IMG/VR virus record: IMGVR_UViG_3300035670_001334
Coordinates: 1-22,328 of that record
Source of the DNA: a virus
Strand: one strand, 5' to 3'
Length of the DNA: 22,328 nt
Shown here: piece after piece, positions 14,171 to 22,280 of the stretch
How positions within the stretch are numbered: the stretch's first letter is position 1
How the letters are laid out: each line of letters opens with the position of its first letter
The notes under the pieces: generated by a model
Database searches by the model: none
What the model was told of the DNA's origin: nothing
What the model saw: the letters and a program-made list of their open reading frames with translations, nothing else
Position numbers and translations under genes: made by a program

Positions 14171-15222
14171 AGCATCCTCACGGCATGGAGTGCCGCGCCC
14201 AACGGGAACTCAGCCAGCCACGCCTCGGCATCACGCACGCCAAACGATGCAACCGCACTGCCGCCGATCACGGCAAGCCCGGCGCAGAACTCAATGGCTC
14301 GATGCTCGCGGAACCAGAACGGCTCCGATACGCCGATGATCCGCCAGCTGTCCTCGCGGAACAGCACGAACCGGTGTTCGTAGATGCGGCGGTTGCCGTC
14401 CTGCGCCACCTCGTGGATGATGCAAAGCCACTGGCCCATGCCGACCGGCACAAGCTGCGAGCCGCCGCGGAACCCTCGAGCGATGGCAGGCGATGGCGAG
14501 CCGATCGTCACCCGCCACGTGTCGCCCTCTTCCACCGCCGTTGCCGTGTGGCCTTGCACGCTGCACGAGTAGAGCCATTCACGACGCCCGAGAATCGGCA
14601 TCCAGTTCTTCTCAGGGATGCCGTCCATCGTTTCACGGACGATGAGGTCAACGTGGTTGCCGTGTTCCATTCTGGCAACGCCGATGCGGCACGTGCCATC
14701 GTGCGGTGCTGCGTTGCGAACGGTGGCAGAGACGACGCACTCGTTGCCTACCCGGTTGAGCCGAACGTCCTCAAGTCCGTCCACCGGAAACGCCGTGCGT
14801 TCGTATTCGGCTTCCGCACGAACTTGGATGGCGATTGCCAGCGTCTCCGGGTCGAGCGTGCAGCCAATGTTGTCTGTGACAATAGTTTCGCCATCCTCCG
14901 GCGGCATGACATACTTGCCATCGACAATCTGATAGTTCGATGACCGCACGTTGACGAACGGCAAGCGATCACCAGCGATGATGCACGGGTTGAACCGCGA
15001 CCATCCCGGCCGCACCTCCGGCAGCAGTTCCACGAACCGAGGCTCGCAGTCGATCACCTGGCGGAGCGGCCGCGTGTACCACGTGCGGTTGCGTCGCACC
15101 TTCTCCTCGCGGGACTTCGACAAGCCTTCCGTGGCAAGGAGCTTTTCGCACGCCTCGCGGCCGACGTCATACTCGCCGCAATGCCAAGCGTGAGCCGCGA
15201 GTTGGTAAAGGTGTTCGATCAT
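14167..15222 (-). CDS. GH130-like five-bladed beta-propeller glycosidase/phosphorylase-like protein
   Basis: A 351-residue protein starts at ATG 15222; a 96-residue in-frame extension would lie antisense-like over the upstream gene and is rejected. Residues 1-45 are a helical hairpin of TPR type (YQLAAHAWHCGEYDVGREAC). The rest shows propeller landmarks of GH130-related proteins: RFNPCII (76-82), GLEDVRL (149-155), EKNWMPI (204-210), RGGSQLVPV (252-260), EHRFVLF (282-288) and IEFCAGLAV (310-318). True GH130 enzymes phosphorolyse beta-mannosides; these divergent versions are often found beside or fused to glycosyltransferases in phages and giant viruses, with unproven activity. First gene of the cassette, with a 47-base gap before it. 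Confidence 0.78.
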   Translation of the reverse strand: MIEHLYQLAAHAWHCGEYDVGREACEKLLATEGLSKSREEKVRRNRTWYTRPLRQVIDCEPRFVELLPEVRPGWSRFNPCIIAGDRLPFVNVRSSNYQIVDGKYVMPPEDGETIVTDNIGCTLDPETLAIAIQVRAEAEYERTAFPVDGLEDVRLNRVGNECVVSATVRNAAPHDGTCRIGVARMEHGNHVDLIVRETMDGIPEKNWMPILGRREWLYSCSVQGHTATAVEEGDTWRVTIGSPSPAIARGFRGGSQLVPVGMGQWLCIIHEVAQDGNRRIYEHRFVLFREDSWRIIGVSEPFWFREHRAIEFCAGLAVIGGSAVASFGVRDAEAWLAEFPLGAALHAVRML

Positions 15223-15269
15223 GCGTCCCGAACGTAGCGTGATCGGCTTTCGTTGGGAACGTCGGGAAA

Positions 15270-15596
15270 TCAGCCCTTCGGGCAAGCATAAAGCGTTGCC
15301 GAGCCGGCATTGAGGACGGGCACCGCAAACGGGAACCCGTAGCACTCGTCTGGGATCGGATAGGCCGTATCGTCCGTGACGCTTTGCGTCACAGCCACAT
15401 TGCTGCGATCCTTCAAGGCAAAGGTCGTTCCGGTGAGCGACGTTGACACGTGCCAGGTGATCGTCACGCCGGTGGCGAGACTGTCCACGATGTAGCCGCC
15501 GCCGGCCCACCGCTGAAGGTCAATGCGTCCGGTGGTCGATGTCGAGTTCGTTACGGCAATCGTGTCCTGGTCGCTCTCGCGGTCAATTCCTGGCAT
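15270..15596 (-). CDS. Small beta-rich virion-associated protein, unknown
   Basis: A 108-residue protein starts at ATG 15596 with GGAGG six bases upstream, a strong site. Alternating Thr/Val/Ser-rich strands dominate (VTNSTSTTGRIDLQRW near 15, SLATGVTITWHVSTSLTG near 39, NVAVTQSV near 66), with no helix-rich part and two Cys (CYGF, YACPKG). The last bases form a short GCCC/GGGC hairpin. It sits in the head-tail connector region just before the glycan cassette. It could be a decoration protein or a modified substrate of that cassette, but I recognise no family. Confidence 0.62.
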   Translation of the reverse strand: MPGIDRESDQDTIAVTNSTSTTGRIDLQRWAGGGYIVDSLATGVTITWHVSTSLTGTTFALKDRSNVAVTQSVTDDTAYPIPDECYGFPFAVPVLNAGSATLYACPKG

Positions 15597-15608
15597 GGTG
15601 CCCTCCGG

Positions 15609-15971
15609 TTATGCGTCGGCCAATCTGGTCGTGTGAATCCGCCGCAGCGTCTCGTTCTGGTCCGCCCACGCCCAGCATTGCTGCCGGCCCGGCGGCACCA
15701 TCACCTCGTATGTCGCGCCGTCCGCCGTGACGATCCGATCGCCTCTCGCCGGCTGCGTCGCGTAGTCCGAGGTTGCTACGAAAATGTCCCGAGTCTGAAT
15801 CCGCATCATCTGCCCGGCAGCGTCGATCACGTCCCACTTGCCGGTCACTACTGTGACAACGCAAGCAGTTCCGGCACCAACGCCGCCGGCGTAGTACGTT
15901 GCGTTCACCGACAGATGAGCCCGCCGCTGCGTCTCGAACCACGTAGCCGCGGTCGCCATCATGTCTTGCAT
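15609..15971 (-). CDS. Head closure / neck protein candidate
   Basis: I place the start at ATG 15971, because GGAGG lies eight bases upstream; the longer GTG at 15989 overlaps that site itself. The product is 120 residues. It begins with a helix (MQDMMATAATWFETQRRAH), typical of head-tail stopper and adaptor proteins, followed by a beta-barrel-like body with VVTGKWDVIDA, DIFVATSDY, GDRIVTADGATYEVM and WAWADQNETLRRIHTT. This order resembles small neck proteins found after the capsid genes in siphophages. Assignment to a particular connector is not possible from sequence alone. Confidence 0.6.
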   Translation of the reverse strand: MQDMMATAATWFETQRRAHLSVNATYYAGGVGAGTACVVTVVTGKWDVIDAAGQMMRIQTRDIFVATSDYATQPARGDRIVTADGATYEVMVPPGRQQCWAWADQNETLRRIHTTRLADA

Positions 15972-16042
15972 CGGCAACGCCTCCACCACGGACCGCCCGG
16001 CGGTGGCCGCAGTTACAGCGACTCACCGCCGGGCTAGGTCAA

Positions 16043-16375
16043 TCAGTTGCCGCCAGGGACGACGAGAACATCGACGGTCGTGTCGGTAGCGGCACGAGCC
16101 TTGGCGAGAAAGCCGAGGTCAACGCCGGTGGACGCCGAAGCGATGCCGGTCGTGGCCCAGTACTTGATCGCCGAACCCTGCGCACCGGTCGAACCGGTAA
16201 GGCAGGAAAACCGCCAGATGCCGCACGTTGAAACGGCACCAAGTTCATCAGCGGCGATCGCCGAATCAGCGACCGTCACCAGCGAACCGAGAACCACGAT
16301 CTCGCCAGCCGAAACGGCAGACGAAGGCGTGTAATCGAGCTTGTAGCCATCAGCCACACGAGAGGCAGTTGCCAT
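16043..16375 (-). CDS. Capsid cement protein, DUF2190 type
   Basis: A 110-residue protein starts at ATG 16375, after AAAGGA. The sequence VADGYKLDYTPSSAVSAGEI, then VVLGSLVTVADSAI, and the closing DTTVDVLVVPGGN match the DUF2190 family, small beta proteins that bind the outside of mature capsids and stabilise them. It directly follows the capsid gene, the usual place. A prominent hairpin lies in the 93-base gap between the two. Two Cys (C51 and C58, GIWRFSCLTG) are less usual. Being on the capsid surface, it is a possible target of the glycan cassette. Confidence 0.8.
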   Translation of the reverse strand: MATASRVADGYKLDYTPSSAVSAGEIVVLGSLVTVADSAIAADELGAVSTCGIWRFSCLTGSTGAQGSAIKYWATTGIASASTGVDLGFLAKARAATDTTVDVLVVPGGN

Positions 16376-16427
16376 CGTGATAAATCCTTTCCAAAGAGAG
16401 TTGAGGGATCAAAGAGCGAAGCCGAAG

Positions 16428-16456
16428 CCCGGCGGGAGCGTTGCACTCCCGCCGGG
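16428..16456 (-). terminator. Strong RNA hairpin after the capsid gene
   Basis: The arms CCCGGCGGGAG and CTCCCGCCGGG are perfectly complementary over 11 bp around a 7-base loop. It begins 12 bases after the capsid stop codon. On the minus strand the stem is followed by CTTCGGCTTCGCTCTTTG, without a T-run, so it is not a textbook intrinsic terminator. It may be a partial terminator or a 3-prime end that stabilises capsid mRNA, lowering expression of downstream genes relative to capsid. Confidence 0.75.
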
Positions 16457-16468
16457 ACTCCGTTGTCA

Positions 16469-18331
16469 TCACGAGGTCGCCATCTTGTAGGCACCCTTGG
16501 TCTCGGCCACGGCCACGCCGTAGGAGAAGTGCCCGCGGAACTGCACGCCCAACTGAGCGAAATCGACGTCAGCCGATTCCACCGTTGGGGCACGCTGCCC
16601 GTTGAGGTAGGCAATCTCCATCGCCGGGAGGTCCATCGGGCTTGCCACGAGCCACCACGTGGTGGCGGTCGTGAGGTAAGCCGAGCAGACCACCTCGTAC
16701 CGGCCGGCAAGCACGTTGGCATTGCCGCTGGCAGTCGTGTTGCCGCTGATGAGGAGCGAACTCGCCATCAGTTCAGCAGCAGCGATTTCCAGTTCCGGCG
16801 GAACCACGAGGTACTTCGCCGGGATACCCAGCGGGTTGCCGTCGGTGTCCGTCAGCTTCTTCCACGCGGCCACGGCGGCCTTGAGGGAAGTCAGGCTGAA
16901 GGCGTTGCCACCGCCAGGACTCGCGGCACCGTAACTGCCGGCCACGAAGGCCGCCCAGAAGTCGGTGTTGAGCTTGAGAGCCGCACCACGACCGAGCCGA
17001 GCCGGCACCTGAGACAGCATCCCGAGGTCGTCGTTGATGATGTCCACCATCGACACCTTCGTGAGCCGCCCGGTGAGCTTGGCCTGGATGGTCCGAGTCT
17101 CATCGGAAGCCGCCGCGTCCTTGATCTCGCCGGTGGGTCCGACGTCCAAGAAGTCGAAGCCGCCGTTCACGCGAACGCCGGTCATCGTCTTGTAGTCAGG
17201 CACCGAGCGAACCGAGGAAATCTTCTCAAACTCACGCTCGACGGCATCGAAGCCGGCTCGCATGAACTTGCCGTAGGTGGCCGCAAGCACGTTGCTGATC
17301 GAGTGCGTCGAGAACGCGCTCGCCAGAACTTCCTTGCAGTTGCCCTGGTCGATCCGGTAGTGCCCGGTGTAACCGTTGGCACGAGCCGCCTCGATCAGCA
17401 CCTCTTGCAGCGAGCCGCGGCCGTGCCGCTTGTCAGCGAGTTCCAGCGTCTTGGCATCGAATGCCTTCTCGACGTTGGGAAGCCCACCGGCAAGGCACAG
17501 CCCGGCCTCGATCACCTGCGGAGAGTTGACAGCCACAGCGTCAACCACGTGGACGGCCGGACTTTTGGCCCGATCGGCACGAGTCTCGGCAAGCCGCTCC
17601 TCTCGCAGCTTCGCAAGCACCACCTCGGCGACCGACTCAGCGGTCAGGCTCGCGCCTTCGCCGTTGGCCTTGATGCCGAGCGATGCTTCGACGGTCTTGT
17701 TCTCGGTCCCCACGGCGGCCTTCGCCGTGTCTTCCGCAGACGCCTTGACGTCTTCGGGCTTGTCGGTGGCCTTATCAGCCATAGGGTCAACCTCCGAACT
17801 CGCATCGGCTGCGATCGCCGCTGACGTATTGGCGTCAGCACCAAAGAGAACCAGCGAAACTTCCCGAAGCCGCGAGGCTCGGACGACGGTGAGCGGGCCA
17901 CTGAACTCGCGACCGTTGACGGTCACGCTCGTGCCCGGCTTGACGTATTCGGTGCGGTCAACGCTCGCACCGATCGACGCCTGGAGCGGCACGCCGGCCG
18001 ACCCGAGGCGAATGAGCTTGTCGCTATTCGGCTCGCCCCGGATGAGGTCGGCCGTGATGTTGAGCTGCCGCCCGGTGTTCTCGATGCCGGTGGACGCACC
18101 CACCACGCTATCGAGCGTGTTCATGTCCTCGCGGCCGTGGGCGTAGAGAACCGGCACGGTGCCGCCAGCCTTGACGCCAGCCAGGTCAACCACGAGCGGC
18201 ACGTCGGACCACGCCTGAGCGATCGCATCGCCGGTGTAGGCCACGATGTCAACGGTCGGCTGCCGCTCGCCATCGCCAGCAGCGAAGGCAAGGTCGGCCG
18301 AAAGGTTCAGCTTGTAGTTCTTCTTGCTCAT
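16469..18331 (-). CDS. Prohead protease / major capsid protein fusion
   Basis: A 620-residue polyprotein starts at ATG 18331 with GGAGG four bases upstream. Residues 1-170 look like an S78-type prohead protease: VLYAHGRED holds the likely catalytic His65, LQASIGAS the likely nucleophile Ser119, and RLREVSLVLFGADAN closes the domain. Residues 184-260 are Ala/Lys/Glu-rich, with a helix VAEVVLAKLREERLAETRA, like a scaffolding or delta region. Residues about 260-620 are the capsid protein (FSTHSISNVLAATYGKFMRA, DFWAAFVAGSYG, ending YGVAVAETKGAYKMATS), resembling gpT/HK97-fold shells. Such fusions are known in phages. An internal start at residue 184 may yield scaffold-capsid alone. Its stop precedes a hairpin. 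Confidence 0.9.
   Translation of the reverse strand: MSKKNYKLNLSADLAFAAGDGERQPTVDIVAYTGDAIAQAWSDVPLVVDLAGVKAGGTVPVLYAHGREDMNTLDSVVGASTGIENTGRQLNITADLIRGEPNSDKLIRLGSAGVPLQASIGASVDRTEYVKPGTSVTVNGREFSGPLTVVRASRLREVSLVLFGADANTSAAIAADASSEVDPMADKATDKPEDVKASAEDTAKAAVGTENKTVEASLGIKANGEGASLTAESVAEVVLAKLREERLAETRADRAKSPAVHVVDAVAVNSPQVIEAGLCLAGGLPNVEKAFDAKTLELADKRHGRGSLQEVLIEAARANGYTGHYRIDQGNCKEVLASAFSTHSISNVLAATYGKFMRAGFDAVEREFEKISSVRSVPDYKTMTGVRVNGGFDFLDVGPTGEIKDAAASDETRTIQAKLTGRLTKVSMVDIINDDLGMLSQVPARLGRGAALKLNTDFWAAFVAGSYGAASPGGGNAFSLTSLKAAVAAWKKLTDTDGNPLGIPAKYLVVPPELEIAAAELMASSLLISGNTTASGNANVLAGRYEVVCSAYLTTATTWWLVASPMDLPAMEIAYLNGQRAPTVESADVDFAQLGVQFRGHFSYGVAVAETKGAYKMATS
17780..17795 (-). promoter_or_regulatory. 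Internal ribosome binding site and ATG within the fusion gene
   Basis: GGAGG at 17795-17791, an 8-base spacer, and ATG at 17782-17780 are in frame with the fusion (codon 184). The ATG falls at the junction between the protease domain and the charged scaffold region, the expected place for a separately initiated scaffold-capsid product of 437 residues. The spacing equals the best ribosome binding sites elsewhere in this operon (genes at 3603 and 15971). The arrangement resembles lambda C/Nu3, where the scaffold starts inside the protease gene. Confidence 0.65.
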
Positions 18332-19782
18332 GCGTCCTCCGGGTCAGCGGCGACGGGTACGGCAACGTCCGACTCGTCAAGGCCGAGTTCTTCCATCAGT
18401 GCCTTCTCAGCAGCACGCTGCCGCAGCACGAGCCGCCAATCCTTGCCACGCCGACCGCAGACATCCGCAAGCGTGGCCATGTTGCCGGCCACCATCAGTA
18501 CGTCGGCTTCGGCTTCCTTCTTCGGGTCCACATGCTCAAAGCCGTCCCAAGTCCACGACCAGTTCCACTCCGCGAACGGAGGCAGGCCTCGAGGGATCAC
18601 GCCGTTAATGAGCGTTGCTTCGTCCAGCCAGGCATAGAACAGCGGATCGAGCCAGATACGCTCGACGTCCGACCGCTCCACGCCGATTGCCTTGCGGTAA
18701 ACCTGATAGTCGCCACGCATCGAGGAGTAGTTGGCAGACGACGAATCCATCGCCGCGACGATGTACGGCATGTCTAGGCAGCGGGCGATTTCGTTGAGAA
18801 TCCGACGCACGAACTGGTCGTGGTTGCTGGTCGGTTGCTCCGCCTTCATCTGCACGGGCTCCCACCCGTCAGGAGCGGCAATCGCCATGTTGCGAACAAT
18901 CGGCATCGTCTCGAACAGGTCGAGCGTCTTCGCGCCGGACGAATCCGCCGGCATCGTCGTCTTGAGGATCGCGGCGAAGCAGGCGGCAGTCTCGGCAGCA
19001 CTCACCACCGCGAGCGTGTAACGTCGCAGCATGGCGAACAGCTCGAGAGCCGGAGTGATCTCAGGCACGCCGCGGCTCTGGCCCGGTCGGGTGGCGTGGA
19101 ACCAGTGCAGCACCTTGTCTACGTCAACCCACTCGCCGTCCTGGCCCCAGCCGGAGAACGATGAGCCGGGATGGTACTTGGCGACCCAGTACGACACCGG
19201 GTTGCCGTCGTCATCGAAGCGGATGCCGTCCACCTCATTCGGCAGTTCGATCGTGCCGAGCGGCGAATAGACTTGATCCGCCTCAAGGAGCTTGACGTCC
19301 AGTTGCACCTTGCGGAACCGGCGGTTGTTGGTCTTGAGGCCGAACACCTCGCCGGAACCGATCTTGGCCTGCTTGCTCAAGCGGAGCTTCTGAGCCAGGT
19401 CGCACTCGACGGTCCAATCGAAGAACGCCGTCTCGACTTGCCGCGTCTTCCGCGGGTTGACGTCCGGCCCGAGGTCAAGCTGCAACCGCGGCCCGGTGCC
19501 AACCATGTCACGCGCCCAGGTCGAAGCCATGCCGGCGGCATACGAGTTGTTGGCAATCTCGTAGCGTGCCCGGTTGCGAATCTTCGTCCGCACGGCAGGC
19601 GACAACGCCGCATCGGCTGAGAAGCCGTCAGCGGCGGCCCAGTGCCGCTGGTTGTTCTCGTGCGTCTTGGCAGCGTCAAACGAGGCCCGCACGAGGCTCT
19701 GGATCGTGGCGTTCTGCACCTCGACCGTGGCCGCGAGTTGCGACTTGCTGGGGCCACGGTTGAACATGCCGAGAAGGCCCAT
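18328..19782 (-). CDS. Portal protein, lambda family
   Basis: A 484-residue portal that forms the dodecameric DNA channel at one capsid vertex. The N-terminal signature RARYEIANNSYAAGMASTWA (72-91) followed by MVGTGPRLQL is characteristic of the lambda gpB portal family, as are CLDMPYIVAAMDSSSANYSS in the middle and VERIWLDPLFYAWLDEA later. The last 30 residues are acidic (ALMEELGLDESDVAVPVAAD). ATG 19782 overlaps the stop of the gpW-like gene by one base, and its stop overlaps the fusion gene start by 4. Order terminase, gpW, portal, protease, capsid copies lambda. Confidence 0.93.
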   Translation of the reverse strand: MGLLGMFNRGPSKSQLAATVEVQNATIQSLVRASFDAAKTHENNQRHWAAADGFSADAALSPAVRTKIRNRARYEIANNSYAAGMASTWARDMVGTGPRLQLDLGPDVNPRKTRQVETAFFDWTVECDLAQKLRLSKQAKIGSGEVFGLKTNNRRFRKVQLDVKLLEADQVYSPLGTIELPNEVDGIRFDDDGNPVSYWVAKYHPGSSFSGWGQDGEWVDVDKVLHWFHATRPGQSRGVPEITPALELFAMLRRYTLAVVSAAETAACFAAILKTTMPADSSGAKTLDLFETMPIVRNMAIAAPDGWEPVQMKAEQPTSNHDQFVRRILNEIARCLDMPYIVAAMDSSSANYSSMRGDYQVYRKAIGVERSDVERIWLDPLFYAWLDEATLINGVIPRGLPPFAEWNWSWTWDGFEHVDPKKEAEADVLMVAGNMATLADVCGRRGKDWRLVLRQRAAEKALMEELGLDESDVAVPVAADPEDA

Positions 19783-19991
19783 CAGTCGGCGGCCCCCGGA
19801 GCCTCGACGCGAGCGAATCGCAGCCCGCCGAATGCGGAGGCTGAAGCGGCCCGCCCGTCGATGACGAACTTGGCTGCCGCAACCTGTTTGTCGAGGTCGT
19901 GCTGCTCAACTTCGCCGGCATCCGTACGCGCCCGCTTCGGCTGCGCCAGGTTGTCAGCGATCGCGTCGAGAACGTCGTCGTTGTCGGCCAT
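19782..19991 (-). CDS. gpW-like head-tail joining protein
   Basis: A 69-residue protein starting at ATG 19991, almost exactly the length of lambda gpW (68 residues), and like gpW lying between terminase and portal. It has a helical N-terminus (DDVLDAIADNLAQPKRARTD), a hinge and a short strand part with a helix (DKQVAAAKFVIDGRAAS, FGGLRFARVEAP). gpW family members plug the portal and allow tail attachment. Sequence identity to gpW is not obvious; size, helix order and synteny are the basis. The 87-base gap upstream (19992-20078) contains a 5-bp GCACG/CGTGC hairpin but no clear promoter. Confidence 0.62.
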   Translation of the reverse strand: MADNDDVLDAIADNLAQPKRARTDAGEVEQHDLDKQVAAAKFVIDGRAASASAFGGLRFARVEAPGAAD

Positions 19992-20078
19992 CCGGCAGCA
20001 CCTACGGCACGGAAAGCGTGCATCGCCTTCCTACCGTTCAGTGTACCGGTGTCCACGTGACCTCCCGGCCGACAGACG

Positions 20079-22280
20079 CTATCCGAACCGTCGCATGATC
20101 TCCTCGCGACGTCGCCGCGCCTCCTCCGCACTCACCGCAACGCGCCGCGGTGGTGGGGCGACTTCGGCACCAACATCGGACAAGCCGAGGTAGGACGCGG
20201 CGACCGCGGCACCGGTGATGCAGTCCCAAAAGTGATTATCACGGCCCGGTATCTGCGACCATTCATCGACCTCGCGGCCGGCTGACTCGTTCACGATGCG
20301 TTGCGGGTACTCGGCCGTCCATTGCTCGCACAGCATCGGATGCTGGCCCGCGTGGACTGTGATACCTTGCGGGTCGCCTTGCGGCAGCTTGATGCGGCCG
20401 GCCACGAAGTTCTTCCAGAAGTTGGTATCGAAAAGCACGTGCCGCTGCTTCTCGTAGGTGGCCGTTACCCACGACACGCCGCTTCGCTCGCCGGCCGCCG
20501 GCTTGCCGTCACTGAGTGACCGTCGCCTCGCACCAACGTGCCGGCCGTGCGTCGGGATGATCTGCTGGCCCCACTTCGACCGGCGGCAGAACGCACGCAC
20601 CACCGATGCCGACTGTGCCCAGTTGCAGTCGATGAACAACTGACGCACCCGCATCTCGGTTTCATCGCTCTCACGCTCGTAGACGCGATCCATCAGCAGC
20701 GTAGCAACCGCCTCAAGCCCGGCGTGGATCGCCGCGTCGAGTTGCTCGGTGTTCGCCGCACGCTGCAACGTGTGCTTGACGTCACGCAGCGTGAAGAACG
20801 CACGCCCCTGGTCCGGGTAGGTGCCATAGGCAACCACGTGGCCGCGAAGCCGCTGGCCCCAGGCCACCACCTTCCAGTAGAGTGCCGTGCCCTGCACGTC
20901 CACGAAGGCCGTGAGCGTATCCAAGCCAGCCGGCACCACCCACCGCGGCACGTTCAGCGTGGCCGCCATGATGTCCGCAGTCGTCACGCCGGCATTGGCG
21001 GCAGTGTTCGCGAGCGGTTGCTGCTGGCACTCCGACGCAAAGACGTCTTCGCCGTCGTCAATGAGGAAGTTGTAGGCGTGCTGAACGGCCGAGTGTTCCC
21101 GCTCCTCATCGAAGCAGTGGAACCACGACACCTCGCAACCGCGGTCCATCTCCGCCTGGTTCGCAAGGTAGAACTCGTTCGCCTCGCGGTGCGCCCTCGC
21201 CTGGTCGCCGACGATGGAACGGTCAAACGTCTTGCGGATCGTGGCATACTTGTCGAGCCACAAGTCCTCGTGACGGTCGCTCCACTTGCGAACCATCGGG
21301 ATTCGCTCGGTCTGCCACCCTGGCGACTTCACCGGGTCGAGCAACTGATCCACCATGTCGCCGTTCTGGATCACCGTTGCGTTGACAACGCACGCCATCG
21401 TGGACTTGTGACCGGCGAGCTTCAGGATCGACTTGCGTAGCACCTCCAGCCGCGTCTCGCACTGGCCCGGATGCTTGGCCGACTCGCGAGTCTGTGGGTC
21501 GTCAACGATCGCGAAGTCCGGCCGAAGCTGCCGGCCGTCCGCCGCCTTGTGCCGCAAGCCGAGGATCGAGCCGCCGAGGCCTTTCGACGCCACGATCGAG
21601 CCGGACGCAAGGCTGCCTTCGATGGTCGGGAACACCACCGAATCCTTCTGCCACTTGATGTGGGTGCGTTTGCCTTGGTGCGTCTGCGAGTTGCAACGCT
21701 GGGTCTTGCCCTCGATGGCCCGCACGGCATGGCAGACCTCGGGAAAGTCCTCGTAGAGCAAGTCGTTCTCGCTCAACTCCGTCTTGACCGAGTTGATCGC
21801 CTTGTCGGCCAGGCCTCCCTCGGCCGCGAAGATGGCGACGAACCGGCGATGGCCGTACAGCGTGGCCCAAATGGCAGCGTTCTCGGAAAGGGTGCTTTTG
21901 GCGAAGCCGCGGTAGACCGCATTGCAGAACCGGCCGCCACGCAAAAGGCAGTCCTGAATGCGTGCGATTACCCGCTTGTGATCGTCGGAAAACGGCGACA
22001 AACCCGTGGTATGCGGGAAGTATTCGACCAGAAACCGCTCCAAATCGAGCCGGCACGCCTCCCGGCGATCGGGATTCACAACTGCCGGCACTTCGCCGAT
22101 GTCGGAACCCTTGCGGGTCGTCTCGCGGGACCGCTCGATGTCGGCAATCCGCTTTTTCTCGGCCGCAACATCCGGGTTGCCGCGAGGCCGGCCGGGAGGA
22201 CGCTTCACCACCGGCGGTGCCTGTTTCTTCGGCACCGGAACGCTTTTGGGCCTCGGCTTCGTTGGCTTACGTTTCGGCAA
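20079..22280 (-). CDS. Terminase large subunit (ATPase and nuclease)
   Basis: A 733-residue DNA-packaging motor. The N-terminal 60 residues are Lys/Pro-rich and probably flexible. The ATPase shows VYRGFAKST (122-130) as Walker A-like loop and PDFAIVDDPQT (254-264) as Walker B. The nuclease part has the RNase H-like acidic set TAFVDVQG (Asp461), LFIDCNWAQ (Asp551) and DNHFWDC (Asp686), so it is complete and likely active. It resembles the GpA-type terminases that go with lambda-family portals. The start is TTG 22280; an in-frame TGA lies two codons upstream and GGTGA precedes it, so no longer start is possible. A small subunit gene is not in the window and may lie just to the right. Confidence 0.92.
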   Translation of the reverse strand: MPKRKPTKPRPKSVPVPKKQAPPVVKRPPGRPRGNPDVAAEKKRIADIERSRETTRKGSDIGEVPAVVNPDRREACRLDLERFLVEYFPHTTGLSPFSDDHKRVIARIQDCLLRGGRFCNAVYRGFAKSTLSENAAIWATLYGHRRFVAIFAAEGGLADKAINSVKTELSENDLLYEDFPEVCHAVRAIEGKTQRCNSQTHQGKRTHIKWQKDSVVFPTIEGSLASGSIVASKGLGGSILGLRHKAADGRQLRPDFAIVDDPQTRESAKHPGQCETRLEVLRKSILKLAGHKSTMACVVNATVIQNGDMVDQLLDPVKSPGWQTERIPMVRKWSDRHEDLWLDKYATIRKTFDRSIVGDQARAHREANEFYLANQAEMDRGCEVSWFHCFDEEREHSAVQHAYNFLIDDGEDVFASECQQQPLANTAANAGVTTADIMAATLNVPRWVVPAGLDTLTAFVDVQGTALYWKVVAWGQRLRGHVVAYGTYPDQGRAFFTLRDVKHTLQRAANTEQLDAAIHAGLEAVATLLMDRVYERESDETEMRVRQLFIDCNWAQSASVVRAFCRRSKWGQQIIPTHGRHVGARRRSLSDGKPAAGERSGVSWVTATYEKQRHVLFDTNFWKNFVAGRIKLPQGDPQGITVHAGQHPMLCEQWTAEYPQRIVNESAGREVDEWSQIPGRDNHFWDCITGAAVAASYLGLSDVGAEVAPPPRRVAVSAEEARRRREEIMRRFG

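Noticed and set aside
15227-15266. Imperfect inverted repeat (CCCG-A-ACGT / ACGTCGGG) in the gap before the glycan cassette
   Set aside because: It has a bulge and a loop over 20 bases; chance is likely. It could be rechecked if transcript data show a boundary there.
15223-15510. N-terminal extension of the beta-propeller gene by 96 codons
   Set aside because: It would overlap the 108-residue gene in another frame and reads as Arg/His/Cys-rich noise. ATG 15222 begins the recognisable helical region.
16463-17824. Long plus-strand open frame (453 codons) opposite the capsid gene
   Set aside because: It is fully antisense to a well-supported gene, in high-GC sequence where such frames are common. 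The translation is rich in Arg/His/Gly with no domain, and no ribosome binding site is evident.
20538-21440. Plus-strand open frame of 300 codons opposite terminase
   Set aside because: Antisense to conserved terminase motifs. The sequence looks like a reverse reading of Asp/Ala/Val-rich codons.
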